43,591 nucleotides of DNA from a virus: positions 1-43,591 of IMG/VR virus record IMGVR_UViG_3300028612_002230; one strand, written 5' to 3'. Under the pieces are notes generated by a model. That model saw only the letters and a list, made by a program, of their open reading frames with translations, did no database searches and was not told the origin of the DNA. Each line of letters starts with the position of its first letter. The stretch's first letter is position 1. This document shows positions 25,815 to 37,689 of the stretch, one piece after another. Position numbers and translations under genes: made by a program.

Positions 25815-26459
25815 TTAAACTATATTAGATGGTTGCTGCATAGAATAATATCCTAAAACTGCACCCGAGTTTAAAACTATTGTATTCCATGCCCCAGGAA
25901 TAACTACCCCTGCTGTCAGTTCATAATATGATAGGTTACTGCTGCCATAAAGAGTTGTAGTTGCTGGCGATAAATATGTACCATTCATCATTGACATTAT
26001 AGCAGAAAAGGGTCCTGAATATGAGCCGGTATCACTAATTACTTTAAACCCATATTGTCCTACTGATATTGATGTATTAGCACTGACCTCCGCTAAAGTT
26101 AAGGTTTGCTCTACTTGAAGATTAGCCTCTTGTGCTACCAACTGTGCCTTTGATAACATGGATGATGGAACATCCAGTTCAGTTTTTAATACACTATGGT
26201 TATCTCCTGCTAAAACACCATCATATTCTAGTGTTAGTTCCCAATTTCCACTCTTGGTTTTATTAAAGGTTCCTCCTAGACCTGCTGTTCCCCGACTGTA
26301 TAATACAGCTTTAGTACTTAGATTTTCAATCTTCACAAACACGGTCTCTTGTTGTCCACTCATTTTTCTAGGAAAAGTAATCTTTCCTGCAGCGGCATCA
26401 TATGCAATTGCTTCGGCTCCCCAAAGTTCTGCACTTATTTTATGTGTACTTCTAGGCAT
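25815..26459 (-). CDS. Unknown beta-rich virion-type protein
   Basis: The 214-residue protein is rich in small and aromatic residues with beta patterns (ETVFVKIENLSTKAVLYSRG, GNWELTLEYDGVLAG). It has no Cys and resembles minor tail or fibre-tip proteins. AAGGAG precedes the ATG, and the recurring motif with AT-rich sequence lies 45 bases upstream, so it may begin a transcription unit that continues leftward through the fibre genes. Confidence 0.45.
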   Translation of the reverse strand: MPRSTHKISAELWGAEAIAYDAAAGKITFPRKMSGQQETVFVKIENLSTKAVLYSRGTAGLGGTFNKTKSGNWELTLEYDGVLAGDNHSVLKTELDVPSSMLSKAQLVAQEANLQVEQTLTLAEVSANTSISVGQYGFKVISDTGSYSGPFSAIMSMMNGTYLSPATTTLYGSSNLSYYELTAGVVIPGAWNTIVLNSGAVLGYYSMQQPSNIV

Positions 26460-26504
26460 TTTGGCCTCTCCTTTTTATATTAAACTGTTTAACTATTACT
26501 GTAT

Positions 26505-26514
26505 AGTTATGTCA
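26505..26514 (-). promoter_or_regulatory. Recurring motif TGACATAACT upstream of 214-residue gene
   Basis: An exact copy of the decamer in the 112-base gap between two minus-strand genes, followed on that strand by ATACAGTAATAG. It is a good candidate for promoter or operator because it is outside coding sequence and faces the next gene. Confidence 0.45.
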
Positions 26515-26571
26515 CTCTACGGCTAACAATAGCTCAAGGAAATAACCTTAGAAATTTCTTTTAATTATATT

Positions 26572-26754
26572 TTACTTCTTAGAATTATTACCCACTGCAT
26601 CCCGTAAAGAATACAAACCAAATGCCACTAACATTTCTAAAAGATATGGTGGCACTTCAAATCCTATTGCCTTTGCACCTCCAACCGCAAAAGTTACGGC
26701 TGCAACCCAAAAAGTCTTAGAACTCCACCAAGCTTTGTCATTAAATGAAAACAT
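26572..26754 (-). CDS. Small membrane protein, holin-like
   Basis: A 60-residue protein with one or two hydrophobic helices (about 12-32 and 36-50) separated by a short EVPP turn, and a charged C-terminus. Size, topology and a GAGGAG ribosome site fit small phage holins. There is no adjacent lysin in the window, so the role is uncertain. Confidence 0.45.
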   Translation of the reverse strand: MFSFNDKAWWSSKTFWVAAVTFAVGGAKAIGFEVPPYLLEMLVAFGLYSLRDAVGNNSKK

Positions 26755-26787
26755 TTTATTATCTCCTCTTTTTATTTTAATATTAAG

Positions 26788-27837
26788 TTAAAAACCATTT
26801 TTCTGTAACGATTTAAATAACTTTTTACTTTTTTTATCCAATTGTTCTGGAATTGTTATCTTTATTGTTACTAACTGGTGCCCTTTTTCTGCTGTATTTA
26901 GAACAGGCAACCCTCTGTGTTTAATTCTAAGATCTGTTCCATGAACAGTAGATGGCGGTATTGTTATATTTATTTTACCATACAACGTAGGAACAGCAAC
27001 TTGTCCTCCTAACACTGCAGTAGATATGTCTACCCATTTATCTAAATTAACATCATTACCATTTCGTCTAAAGTTCTTATGACGAATCTCCTCATAATAG
27101 ACAAGAACATCTCCAGAAACTCCTCCTCTTATACCGGAATTTCCTTTACCTTTAAGTACCGTATAAATCTCTCTAGATACTCCAGGTGGCACTTCTACTA
27201 AAATTTCTTTAGTGCCTCGTTTTCTACCTTCTCCAGCACACTTAATACACTCATCTTTTATAGTTTGACCTGTTCCTTTACATATATTACATTTAGCACT
27301 GTTCATAACTCTTACAAATCCACTACTTTGAACATTATTTACCCTTCCTGTACCGCCACATCCTGTACATGAAATAGGGTTTCCTTTAGAAGATGATCCT
27401 GTTCCGGCACAAGGACCACATCTTACCAAACTTTTAACTCTTAAAGTTTTAGTACCTCCAGTAGTAATTTCCTCTAAAGAAACTGGAACCTTAATTTTAA
27501 GATCTGAGCCTTTGGTATTAACTGTTGGTCTTCTGTTTTGATTAAATATAAATCCCATGTCCCCAAATATATCACCAAACTGAGAAAAGATATCACCAGC
27601 ATTGTACGTTTTAAATCCTTGGTCTAATCCTGTGTCTCCAAACCTATCATATCTATCTTTCTTTTCGGTATCACTCAATATAGAATAAGCTTCTGCCGCT
27701 TTTTTAAAGCTCTCCTCAGCTTTCTTATCTCCAGGATTTTTATCAGGATGAAATTTCATGGCTTTTTTTCTATAAGCCTTCTTTATCTCATTAGCATCTG
27801 CTGAACGACCAACTCCTAATATATTATATAGGTCCAT
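26788..27837 (-). CDS. dnaJ: DnaJ-like co-chaperone
   Basis: The 349 residues include a J domain (1-65) with HPD at 30-32 ([10 protein letters not shown]), a short Gly/Phe-like linker, and four zinc motifs of the CxxCxGxG type ([24 protein letters not shown] and CIKCAGEG). A C-terminal substrate domain follows. This is the full DnaJ type I layout at normal length. In bacteria DnaJ feeds substrates to DnaK; a phage copy may steer folding of its own capsid or fibre proteins. No ribosome site is seen before the ATG at 27,837; the gap from the previous stop is only 13 bases, so coupling is possible. Confidence 0.92.
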   Translation of the reverse strand: MDLYNILGVGRSADANEIKKAYRKKAMKFHPDKNPGDKKAEESFKKAAEAYSILSDTEKKDRYDRFGDTGLDQGFKTYNAGDIFSQFGDIFGDMGFIFNQNRRPTVNTKGSDLKIKVPVSLEEITTGGTKTLRVKSLVRCGPCAGTGSSSKGNPISCTGCGGTGRVNNVQSSGFVRVMNSAKCNICKGTGQTIKDECIKCAGEGRKRGTKEILVEVPPGVSREIYTVLKGKGNSGIRGGVSGDVLVYYEEIRHKNFRRNGNDVNLDKWVDISTAVLGGQVAVPTLYGKINITIPPSTVHGTDLRIKHRGLPVLNTAEKGHQLVTIKITIPEQLDKKSKKLFKSLQKNGF

Positions 27838-27850
27838 ATACTAATGTATG

Positions 27851-28240
27851 CTATACTTTTTTTAACTTAAATACCTTTTGAAAAGATATCCATTGAGAAT
27901 AATTACCATAAACGGAATCAGAAAAACTAAAAGTATCATCAGTAGTATTCATCATTTCAGAAACTTTTTCATAAAAATTAATTATAACTGAAGTAGGTTC
28001 TTTTTTAAAAGTAAATTTTTTACTATTTCCTGTATAACGATCTAAACTTATATTATCATTTTTATCTAAATTATATGAAGATAAAGCATTTCTATCATTA
28101 ATAAGTATATCTACTGAATATGAGCTGCCACTATTATTCTGTAACTCTACTTCAAATAATTCATTTTTATTTAATAATATAGTTCCTTCAATTTCTTTCA
28201 ATCTCTTTCCCATACTATTTAAATATACTACTGGTTTCAT
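27851..28240 (-). CDS. Unknown protein upstream of dnaJ
   Basis: A 129-residue beta-rich protein (NKNELFEVELQNNSGSSYSV, RYTGNSKKFTFKKEPTSVII). No family is recognised. AAGGAG precedes the ATG. A terminator-like hairpin and a motif copy lie upstream, so this is probably the first gene of a unit with dnaJ. Its place suggests a partner or substrate of DnaJ, but nothing proves it. Confidence 0.5.
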   Translation of the reverse strand: MKPVVYLNSMGKRLKEIEGTILLNKNELFEVELQNNSGSSYSVDILINDRNALSSYNLDKNDNISLDRYTGNSKKFTFKKEPTSVIINFYEKVSEMMNTTDDTFSFSDSVYGNYSQWISFQKVFKLKKV

Positions 28241-28262
28241 TTAATTCTCCTTATATAGATAT

Positions 28263-28272
28263 AGATATGTCA
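28263..28272 (-). promoter_or_regulatory. Motif variant TGACATATCT
   Basis: One base differs from the TGACATAACT consensus. It lies directly after a minus-strand terminator hairpin and before the AAGGAG of the gene upstream of dnaJ, exactly where a promoter for that unit is expected. Confidence 0.4.
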
Positions 28273-28283
28273 TATATAACAAA

Positions 28284-28310
28284 AGAGAGCAGCCAAAAAA
28301 GCTACTCTCT
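28284..28310 (-). terminator. Intrinsic terminator after trypsin-like gene
   Basis: On the minus strand the arms AGAGAGTAGC and GCTGCTCTCT enclose a 7-base loop. They pair over 10 positions with one G-U or mismatch, and TTTTG follows. The hairpin lies between the stop of the protease gene (28,346) and the motif copy at 28,263, so it would end one transcript just before the next begins. Confidence 0.7.
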
Positions 28311-28345
28311 GATGTGCGGGAGAGAAAGAGAGGCAGCATTTAATT

Positions 28346-29194
28346 TTAATTATCGTCTGAATCTTCTTCTAAATCTTCTGTTTTCTTATTTCTAGATAAT
28401 TCACACTCTTCGATGGTTTTAGATGAATCATAAATAAATTGATAATCATTATCATCTAACAAATTATATATTCGTTCAACGGGTATAAAATACCCCATGT
28501 GAGTAATTGCATCTGCACTAAATCCCATGGCCTGCACAGATATTCTAGAAGGAATACCTATATACTCATACGTTTTACGCTCTCCAGACCATCTATAAAC
28601 CGCCCCACCTGAATTTCCAAAAATAGTAGGAGCAGAAGACATCCAATATTTATAATGATCTATTTCATCATCCATATAAGAAATATGACCGTCAGAAGCA
28701 ATAGGGGGATGCCCTAAAGATGCTCCAACTGCAAAAACTTTATCAAAGATATGCACAGATTTAACCTCACTTAACGGAAATAACTTAGCTACATGATCAG
28801 CTATATTCTCCTCATCTCTAATTTTTAGCAATGCCCAGTCTTGTCCACCTTCTACATCAGAATAAGCTACAATATCTGCTTCCACTGCAAAAGAACCAAC
28901 ACAATGAGAATAGTTATTGTATTTAAAAAACTCAACATAAACTGTATCAATAACCTCTTTATCCACTTTCTTCTTAACAATAGGATCCCATTTTTTCTCT
29001 ACATTAATACAATCCGCTATAACATGATGGTTTGTAATAACATAAGTGTAAACATCATCACCATTTTTTTTAGAATAAACAACTGTTCCGCTTCCGCCCG
29101 CCTTTTTAGTACGAACTCGAACTGTAGGATAAAACATTTCTTCGTGTTTTTGTTTTATTTCCTTAGATACTTTCATAATAGTTGTCCCCCCCAT
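28346..29194 (-). CDS. Trypsin-like serine protease
   Basis: The triad can be read as His57 (VITNHHVIADC), Asp119 (GGQDWALLKI) and Ser195 (IFGNSGGAVY), with the trypsin/HtrA order and spacing. There is no signal peptide, collagen or PDZ part, unlike the fibre-borne protease at 34.8-37.6 kb, so it is probably made for use in the cell or packed as a separate protein. Two starts are possible: 29,194, or the ATG six codons later at 29,176 (MKVSKEIK); neither has a strong ribosome site. An acidic tail follows the domain. Target unknown. Confidence 0.75.
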   Translation of the reverse strand: MGGTTIMKVSKEIKQKHEEMFYPTVRVRTKKAGGSGTVVYSKKNGDDVYTYVITNHHVIADCINVEKKWDPIVKKKVDKEVIDTVYVEFFKYNNYSHCVGSFAVEADIVAYSDVEGGQDWALLKIRDEENIADHVAKLFPLSEVKSVHIFDKVFAVGASLGHPPIASDGHISYMDDEIDHYKYWMSSAPTIFGNSGGAVYRWSGERKTYEYIGIPSRISVQAMGFSADAITHMGYFIPVERIYNLLDDNDYQFIYDSSKTIEECELSRNKKTEDLEEDSDDN

Positions 29195-29219
29195 TTTTAG
29201 TTAGAATATTGGTAATGTA

Positions 29220-29239
29220 ATTTAATAATATTATTAAAT
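29220..29239. other. Perfect 20-bp AT palindrome
   Basis: ATTTAATAATATTATTAAAT reads the same on both strands and lies in the gap upstream of the trypsin-like gene. AT-only palindromes arise easily in AT-rich DNA, so it may be chance, an operator, or a weak hairpin. Confidence 0.4.
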
Positions 29240-29259
29240 ACAAACCAACATAATTATAC

Positions 29260-29655
29260 TTAATGCTTTCTTTTTAGCTCCTTACTTCCTCGTTTTTCAA
29301 GGTATTTTTGTAAATCATCAATATCTTTTTCCATGTCCATATAAATAGAGTCTTCTTTTGAAAACACATACCAGTCTCCTCCATTTGGAAATGCCATTAC
29401 GATTACTTCGCCTGTATCTAAATCTTTAGCTACAAGATAAATATGTATTGGATCTGAAAATGCCTGTCCTTTACTCATATCCAATCTAATAACATCTCCA
29501 TACGTCAAATCATCGGTAGAAACCTTATACCAGACATTAGATAATGGTTCTTCACATGAACAATTGGATTTATCAACACTAGGAGTTCCTGAAAGGAAAA
29601 AAGGAATACTACAAAACAAAAGTATATTTGCTATTTTTGATTTAATCACTTTCAT
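29260..29655 (-). CDS. Small secreted or membrane-anchored protein
   Basis: The 131-residue protein starts with a basic tip and a hydrophobic stretch (IANILLFCSIPFFLSG), a likely signal peptide cut near residue 24. The rest is acidic, with Cys at 32 and 34 (NCSCEE) and a helical, charged C-terminus. The motif copy at 29,674 and AAGGAGG lie upstream. The ATG is only one base beyond the GGAGG run; a GTG two codons on has better spacing and may be used. The family is unknown. Confidence 0.5.
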   Translation of the reverse strand: MKVIKSKIANILLFCSIPFFLSGTPSVDKSNCSCEEPLSNVWYKVSTDDLTYGDVIRLDMSKGQAFSDPIHIYLVAKDLDTGEVIVMAFPNGGDWYVFSKEDSIYMDMEKDIDDLQKYLEKRGSKELKRKH

Positions 29656-29673
29656 CCCTCCTTAGTTTATCTA

Positions 29674-29683
29674 AGTTATGTAA
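29674..29683 (-). promoter_or_regulatory. Motif variant TTACATAACT
   Basis: One base differs from the consensus. It lies 18 bases before the start of the 131-residue secreted protein, after the very basic short reading frame at 29,725-29,793. Confidence 0.35.
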
Positions 29684-29724
29684 CTCGAGGAACAACAATC
29701 ATGTGATATTCAACAACTAATTTA

Positions 29725-29793
29725 CTATTTATTCCCCTTTTTACGGATAATTTTAAGTTTTCTATTTACTTCTTTTAAAGATTGCTTATTCAT
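29725..29793 (-). CDS. Possible 22-residue basic peptide
   Basis: The ATG overlaps the stop of the 1285-residue adhesin as TAATG and opens a short frame, MNKQSLKEVNRKLKIIRKKG plus two residues. Eight of its 22 residues are Lys or Arg. Coupled start and strong charge argue for it, the small size against it. No function can be suggested. Confidence 0.3.
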   Translation of the reverse strand: MNKQSLKEVNRKLKIIRKKGNK

Positions 29794-32700
29794 TAATAAA
29801 TCGGAGGTCCTGAACAAGTATTAACTGGTGCCAAATCACTAGGAGTCATTCCAACACAGCCTCCACATGTTATTGAGGTAATGGCTCCAAGATCTGGACA
29901 CTTTCCTCCAGTAGCCTCAGTGCATGCCTTTAACTCCCAGTGGCCATTATATTGCCACATCTTCATTTCTGCATTACTAACAACCGCATCACCGGTTACA
30001 TCCTCTACAGAATTACATCCCACTGCTGAACAGTATTCATCAACTGTTGCTGCCGCCCAATCTCCTACAGGATTTATATGGCTAGGAGTAATGCTATGTC
30101 CCCCTCTGCTCCACTGGGTTTGCCCTGTCGAAGAATTCGTTATTAAATCAACATTGTCATTCAACACACAACGAATAGAACCTCCTACATGTTCATCGTG
30201 CGAGCTAAGCAAAACACCAAGCCCTAAAGATTCTAGATAATTTATGTCTCTGCTATATATGCCACCCGGCGGGTCTGCTGGAAATACTGCTCCTTCAACA
30301 GTACCATCACAACCATAAGTTACAAATTCTGCTCCTTCAACAGTACCATGAAAATCATTGCCACTTGAGTCGTCTGCATTTCCATCAAATTTCCAATATC
30401 CCTGCAAGTCAGACCCCCAATTAGATATATCATTTGGTGTTCCACTATTATAAAGGGTGTCTACATCTTGCTCAGTAAGTACTGTATCAAACCAAGCGAA
30501 TTCTTTAATATCTCCTTCAAAATCTTGGTTCCATGTACCGGTTGAACCATAATCCTGCCCATCAGGGGAACCTGCACTACCAATCACTAAATCATCCCAA
30601 AATCCATAATGGATTGACCCAACCTGCATATCCGGAGTGGCCTCAACACTATCCACCCAAAGTCTACTATTATCAATATGAACATCATCAAGGGTCACCA
30701 CATAATGATGCCAATTTCCATCGTATTGTTTAGAATTGCCACCCCAAATATCCCAGGTACACCATGAGGTATTTTTCACACGCAACATCGGTGCCCCAGG
30801 GTTTCCCATTGGGCTAGCACCGAAGGCGAAAAAGCCTCTGTCCTTGTCTCCATGGGAAAAGATTGCCATATTTTTGTCAACGGTAGATCTTGCCCAGAAA
30901 GAATAAGTAGATGGCTGTCTGTCATCATCGGCAGTAAATGTAACCCTGTCTCCAAAACCAGCAAATGAAAGAGGGCCAATGGGCGGTACGTTTGCTGCTG
31001 AGTTTTCTACATTTCCATCAAATCTCCAGTATCCCTTCAGGTCGCTCCCCCAAGCCGCTAGATTAGTTGGGACCCCACCATTATAAATGGTTGTTACATT
31101 TGCATCAGAAATTACTGAATCAAACCACGCGAAGTCTTTAATTTCTCCTTCGAAATCATAGGGATGCGTCCCAGATGGCTCTGCGCTACCAATGGTTAAA
31201 CCGGAACTATAATCCTCAAAACTTGCAGAACCCTCGGAAGAATAGATATCCCATTCGACATCATCCATCCAAAATCTAGTATTATTTATACTATAGTGGT
31301 CAAAGGTCACTACATAATGATGCCACTCTCCATCGTGTTGGGAGGGGGAGTTACTTGCTTCAAACTGGATAAGTGAATTACTCCCTCCAAATAGTACGTT
31401 GCCATTCCATTGGAATAAAAGCACACCCTTCCACTCCTCGCCATGAGAGAATATACAAGTTATATCAGGAGAAGTAAATCTTGCCCAAAAGGACCAAGAA
31501 CTCACCTGGTTTGTATCATTGCATGTAGTTGTAACCCTGTCTCCAGAACCATCAAATGCAAGCCAATTATTGGGCTCCACAACAACCGATTCATCCTTTG
31601 GTGACCAGATCACAGAGTTCTCTTTTAGTGGCCATAGGTACCCTGCTGCTGACCGCCATCCTGCTGCTCTTATGTTAAAATTCCATTCGTCTCCTGTGAA
31701 TCCCCCAGCATAGCCCTCTTGAATATCCCAGTATCTTAGTCCTTCTTTTCTCATTTTTTGATCTACATCTTCGCTATCCCCTCTTCCTGGGAAGTCGAAG
31801 AGATCAAGGTCGTCGGGGTCCATTCCTCCCCATTCTAATTCTAATCGTTTCCAATCCTCGTGGGTTGAAACATGCCAACCTATAGGGCATACATCAGGTA
31901 ACAGTGCTGTAAGTCCATTATATATAAGACCATATTGCAGCATGTTATCATGGTTTTGCCAGTGATCGGAACCATAGCCAGGCTCCACAAATGCAGGAAA
32001 GGCTAGATTTGACCACATATAATTAAAAGAATCACCGACCGGTAACTCCAATATACTTGTAACCATATCATCATGTAAATGTTTTGTTCGTAGATTTCTG
32101 GTAAACCAGACATTTGGCATCGTTGCACCATCACCTGCAAAATCATGAAACGGATAGTAATTTCCATCCGCATCCTGCGCATGCACTTCGAATGCTGGTA
32201 AAGATACATAAGGCAGACCGTCTCCCTCCGTATAAAAATATTGATCTGTTAATGGTGTTTCGTAGGCTACTCTTGCCAGACCTCTATTAAAACAAGGAGA
32301 AGCCCGTCCACCCCAATGTTCTTCTGAAGCTGTGGCTCCATCTGTTAGTAGGTTTATAGTTATACCACAATCTTTTCCATAATGCTGATTTGCATAAGAA
32401 GCACATGGGCATAAATTCATTACCTCAGGATTTCTAAAAGTTACAGTGGCATTTCCCGCCTCAGACCAACCATAAAATAGAGGGTCTATTCCATTATCTT
32501 TTAGAGGTGCGTGATCTGCATTCAAATTTAGGTTCCAAATATCACAGTTGCTCTCGCTAGAGCCCAGATCTGAACTACCAATGAGATTGCCAGAATCTAT
32601 TAGATATATTTGATGTCCTTCAGGCGGAACATGAAAAGCTCTTATATCAGAGGAAAGAGCTCCACTATAATTAAATACATGCACAGGATCTACCCCTAAT

Positions 32701-33650
32701 ATATCATAACCAGATATATTACTTATATCATATTGATATGCATAGTTGAGATACCTATTCTGAATCATTGCTGTTTCTTCATCTGGAGATATATTCAGCC
32801 CTGGACTATTTCCTGCATTTAATAAACTGCTACCATCATGATTTTGTAATATACCCGTTTCATATCTCTGATTATTTGATTGTGCTAAATCATCAGGTAT
32901 CTTAAAATCTGAAGTATAAAACATATGTATACGCATAGCATTATCGTCAGTTTCTAAAAAAATCCAAAGACGAGTCCCTTCGTTATTAAATTGTGCACCT
33001 AATACTTTATAGTCCGAGCTATTATATGAGTAAGCGGATATTGCTCCGTCGGTAAAACCTAAAAGGTCACCTGCTGTTGTCAATTCATTAACCTGTATAC
33101 TCCATTGGTGTACTATTAATATTTTATTTCCATTATCTATTATCTGAAAGTTCCATCTGTTTGACATATTTTTTGTTCCGGCATCAGTAAATGTCGAGTT
33201 TAAATCCCAGGGAGTGCTTAGATCAAGTTGCTGCAGCAATCCCCCACCCCGTATAAGGTACAATCTACTACCATCTTCTATACCGTCAATATTTACTGCC
33301 CATTGAAAAGACTGGATACTGCCATCTGTAATGGCATTTGCCCCAATTGTCATACCAGTTATACTTGCTCCATCTATATTCCAATTATAAAAAGCCCAAT
33401 CTGGGTCACAACCAGCAAGCTCTGAACAATCAGTAGCACCATAGTATTCGCCAGGAGTACAGTTCAATTTAACTTCAGGTGCTTTAGCCATCCTGGATAT
33501 ACTACATGCACATTGTGGATAATAACAGTTAGACCATTGAGCCGTTTCCCATTCTGCGTAAGACCTATTAAATTGACCAACATAGTCCCAATTATTAGAC
33601 TCCTGGTATGTTGTAAGACTTGTCTTACCTACGCCTATGACGTTTAACAT
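29793..33650 (-). CDS. Large adhesin with FISUMP and two LamG-type domains
   Basis: The 1285-residue protein has an N-terminal Cys-containing part (a diverged Cys cassette at 64-85), a beta-propeller-like or repeat body to about 430, then a FISUMP-type region: NVWFTRNLRTKHL near 513, CPIGWHVSTHEDWKRL near 588, and VIWSPKDES near 685. Two LamG/concanavalin-like domains follow (about 694-885 and 892-1090), each with GEWHHYVVTFD or GNWHHYVVTLD and ending with L-x-GYW-x-FDGN. The closing FISUMP piece, VGGSIRCVLND, lies near 1160. LamG and FISUMP domains are extracellular, often carbohydrate-linked, so this is a likely receptor-binding fibre or spike. AAGGAG precedes the ATG. Confidence 0.75.
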   Translation of the reverse strand: MLNVIGVGKTSLTTYQESNNWDYVGQFNRSYAEWETAQWSNCYYPQCACSISRMAKAPEVKLNCTPGEYYGATDCSELAGCDPDWAFYNWNIDGASITGMTIGANAITDGSIQSFQWAVNIDGIEDGSRLYLIRGGGLLQQLDLSTPWDLNSTFTDAGTKNMSNRWNFQIIDNGNKILIVHQWSIQVNELTTAGDLLGFTDGAISAYSYNSSDYKVLGAQFNNEGTRLWIFLETDDNAMRIHMFYTSDFKIPDDLAQSNNQRYETGILQNHDGSSLLNAGNSPGLNISPDEETAMIQNRYLNYAYQYDISNISGYDILGVDPVHVFNYSGALSSDIRAFHVPPEGHQIYLIDSGNLIGSSDLGSSESNCDIWNLNLNADHAPLKDNGIDPLFYGWSEAGNATVTFRNPEVMNLCPCASYANQHYGKDCGITINLLTDGATASEEHWGGRASPCFNRGLARVAYETPLTDQYFYTEGDGLPYVSLPAFEVHAQDADGNYYPFHDFAGDGATMPNVWFTRNLRTKHLHDDMVTSILELPVGDSFNYMWSNLAFPAFVEPGYGSDHWQNHDNMLQYGLIYNGLTALLPDVCPIGWHVSTHEDWKRLELEWGGMDPDDLDLFDFPGRGDSEDVDQKMRKEGLRYWDIQEGYAGGFTGDEWNFNIRAAGWRSAAGYLWPLKENSVIWSPKDESVVVEPNNWLAFDGSGDRVTTTCNDTNQVSSWSFWARFTSPDITCIFSHGEEWKGVLLFQWNGNVLFGGSNSLIQFEASNSPSQHDGEWHHYVVTFDHYSINNTRFWMDDVEWDIYSSEGSASFEDYSSGLTIGSAEPSGTHPYDFEGEIKDFAWFDSVISDANVTTIYNGGVPTNLAAWGSDLKGYWRFDGNVENSAANVPPIGPLSFAGFGDRVTFTADDDRQPSTYSFWARSTVDKNMAIFSHGDKDRGFFAFGASPMGNPGAPMLRVKNTSWCTWDIWGGNSKQYDGNWHHYVVTLDDVHIDNSRLWVDSVEATPDMQVGSIHYGFWDDLVIGSAGSPDGQDYGSTGTWNQDFEGDIKEFAWFDTVLTEQDVDTLYNSGTPNDISNWGSDLQGYWKFDGNADDSSGNDFHGTVEGAEFVTYGCDGTVEGAVFPADPPGGIYSRDINYLESLGLGVLLSSHDEHVGGSIRCVLNDNVDLITNSSTGQTQWSRGGHSITPSHINPVGDWAAATVDEYCSAVGCNSVEDVTGDAVVSNAEMKMWQYNGHWELKACTEATGGKCPDLGAITSITCGGCVGMTPSDLAPVNTCSGPPIY

Positions 33651-33670
33651 TACTCTCCTTATTAACTACT

Positions 33671-34783
33671 TTAATTTTGACAAAGAACTTGACATTCGCA
33701 CGTTAGCTCTCCGGTTGGTAAACTATCAGCTACACATTTTCCATATCCATAAGGATTTGAATTACCATCAGGTGGGAAAAATTCAGTGGTGCACCCCCAC
33801 CTATCGTAATCCACCGAAGACCACTGAGTTATTTGAAATCCAGAAACATATATACCAGTCATTGCTCCATTGTTAGCACAGGTCATAGTTTTCTTAAACA
33901 AACCACCCTGCTCCCAAGGACCATCAACAGAATCTTTGACAATTGAAATGTCTGCAGGCCCTGTAAAACCTACATCTCCTTGAGCTCCTTGATCTCCTCC
34001 AAAGAACGTAGGTCCCTGAGGTCCAAAATCTCCTTGATAACCCGTTTCTCCCAGAGATCCTTGAAATCCATCGTTTCCTTGAGGACCTGTTCTACCCTGC
34101 TTTCCTTGGTAACCTTGAAATCCATAGCTCCCTTGAAATCCATCGTATCCTTGAGTTCCAGTGTTTCCTGTGTATCCTTGATTTCCAGTGTTTCCTGTGT
34201 TTCCTGTGTTTCCTGTATCACCTTGAAATCCATCGTTTCCTTGAGATCCAGTGTCCCCTCTGTCTCCTACTGGTCCTTCAACAAAACTATCGTCACCTGG
34301 AGGGCCTGTATCCCCTTGAATTCCTTTCCACCTATACCAAGTATAAAGTGGTACTATATTCTCAAAACTACCACCGATAGGAGTTACAGGACCGGATTCG
34401 TAAATACTTGTATATAAACCTACGTTTGCATTGGTTTCCGTAAAACTAAAACTCTGAGAACAGTTATACATACCATCTTCAGCAGCTGTGCTTCCATACT
34501 CAAAATCACACCATGCAACATGTAAGGTCGTGCCGGGCCTGCCTGTTTTTCCAGACCTTCCCATTCTTCCAGGTCTCCCTTCATCTCCTTCTCTTCCATC
34601 CATTCCTTGATACCCATCGTCCCCCATATGTCCTCTAGGTCCCTGTTCCCCTTCTGAGCCTTGGGGACCTGTGTTACCCATGGGACCTTGGTAACCTGTT
34701 GAACCTTGGGGACCTGTGTCCCCTTGTGGTCCTGTTGGTCCCTCAGCTGGATTTACTGCGTAATAAAATCTTATGTCTGACAT
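33671..34783 (-). CDS. Collagen-like fibre protein
   Basis: The 370-residue protein starts MSDIRFYYAVNPAEGPTGPQ and has two G-x-y blocks, about 14-78 and 160-280, with many G-P-Q, G-D-T, G-F-Q and G-N-T triplets. A beta segment with Cys lies between them, and the last 90 residues form a non-collagen tip with several Cys (CVADSLP, CECQVLC). Collagen-like triple helices are rigid trimeric shafts in phage fibres. The YYA start is shared with the 943-residue fibre and may be a common attachment peptide. AGGAG precedes the ATG. Confidence 0.8.
   Translation of the reverse strand: MSDIRFYYAVNPAEGPTGPQGDTGPQGSTGYQGPMGNTGPQGSEGEQGPRGHMGDDGYQGMDGREGDEGRPGRMGRSGKTGRPGTTLHVAWCDFEYGSTAAEDGMYNCSQSFSFTETNANVGLYTSIYESGPVTPIGGSFENIVPLYTWYRWKGIQGDTGPPGDDSFVEGPVGDRGDTGSQGNDGFQGDTGNTGNTGNTGNQGYTGNTGTQGYDGFQGSYGFQGYQGKQGRTGPQGNDGFQGSLGETGYQGDFGPQGPTFFGGDQGAQGDVGFTGPADISIVKDSVDGPWEQGGLFKKTMTCANNGAMTGIYVSGFQITQWSSVDYDRWGCTTEFFPPDGNSNPYGYGKCVADSLPTGELTCECQVLCQN
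34022..34270 (-). repeat. Collagen-coding tandem triplet repeats
   Basis: Repeated 9-base units of the kind CAAGGAAACGATGGA encode Gly-x-y. Several neighbours are nearly identical, so replication slippage can change the length of the shaft. Confidence 0.7.
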
Positions 34784-34811
34784 AGTAATATTCTCCTGTA
34801 ATAATTATTCT

Positions 34812-37643
<2,832 letters not shown>

Positions 37644-37679
37644 TCTAATATTCTCCGTTTTTTTACTTATACTTGTAAC

Positions 37680-37689
37680 AGTTATGTCA
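37680..37689 (-). promoter_or_regulatory. Recurring motif TGACATAACT upstream of HtrA fibre gene
   Basis: An exact copy that overlaps the end of the small gene at 37,682 (ATG ACA TAA) and faces the HtrA fibre gene 37 bases away. GTATAAGTA lies downstream and could act as a -10 region. Confidence 0.45.
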
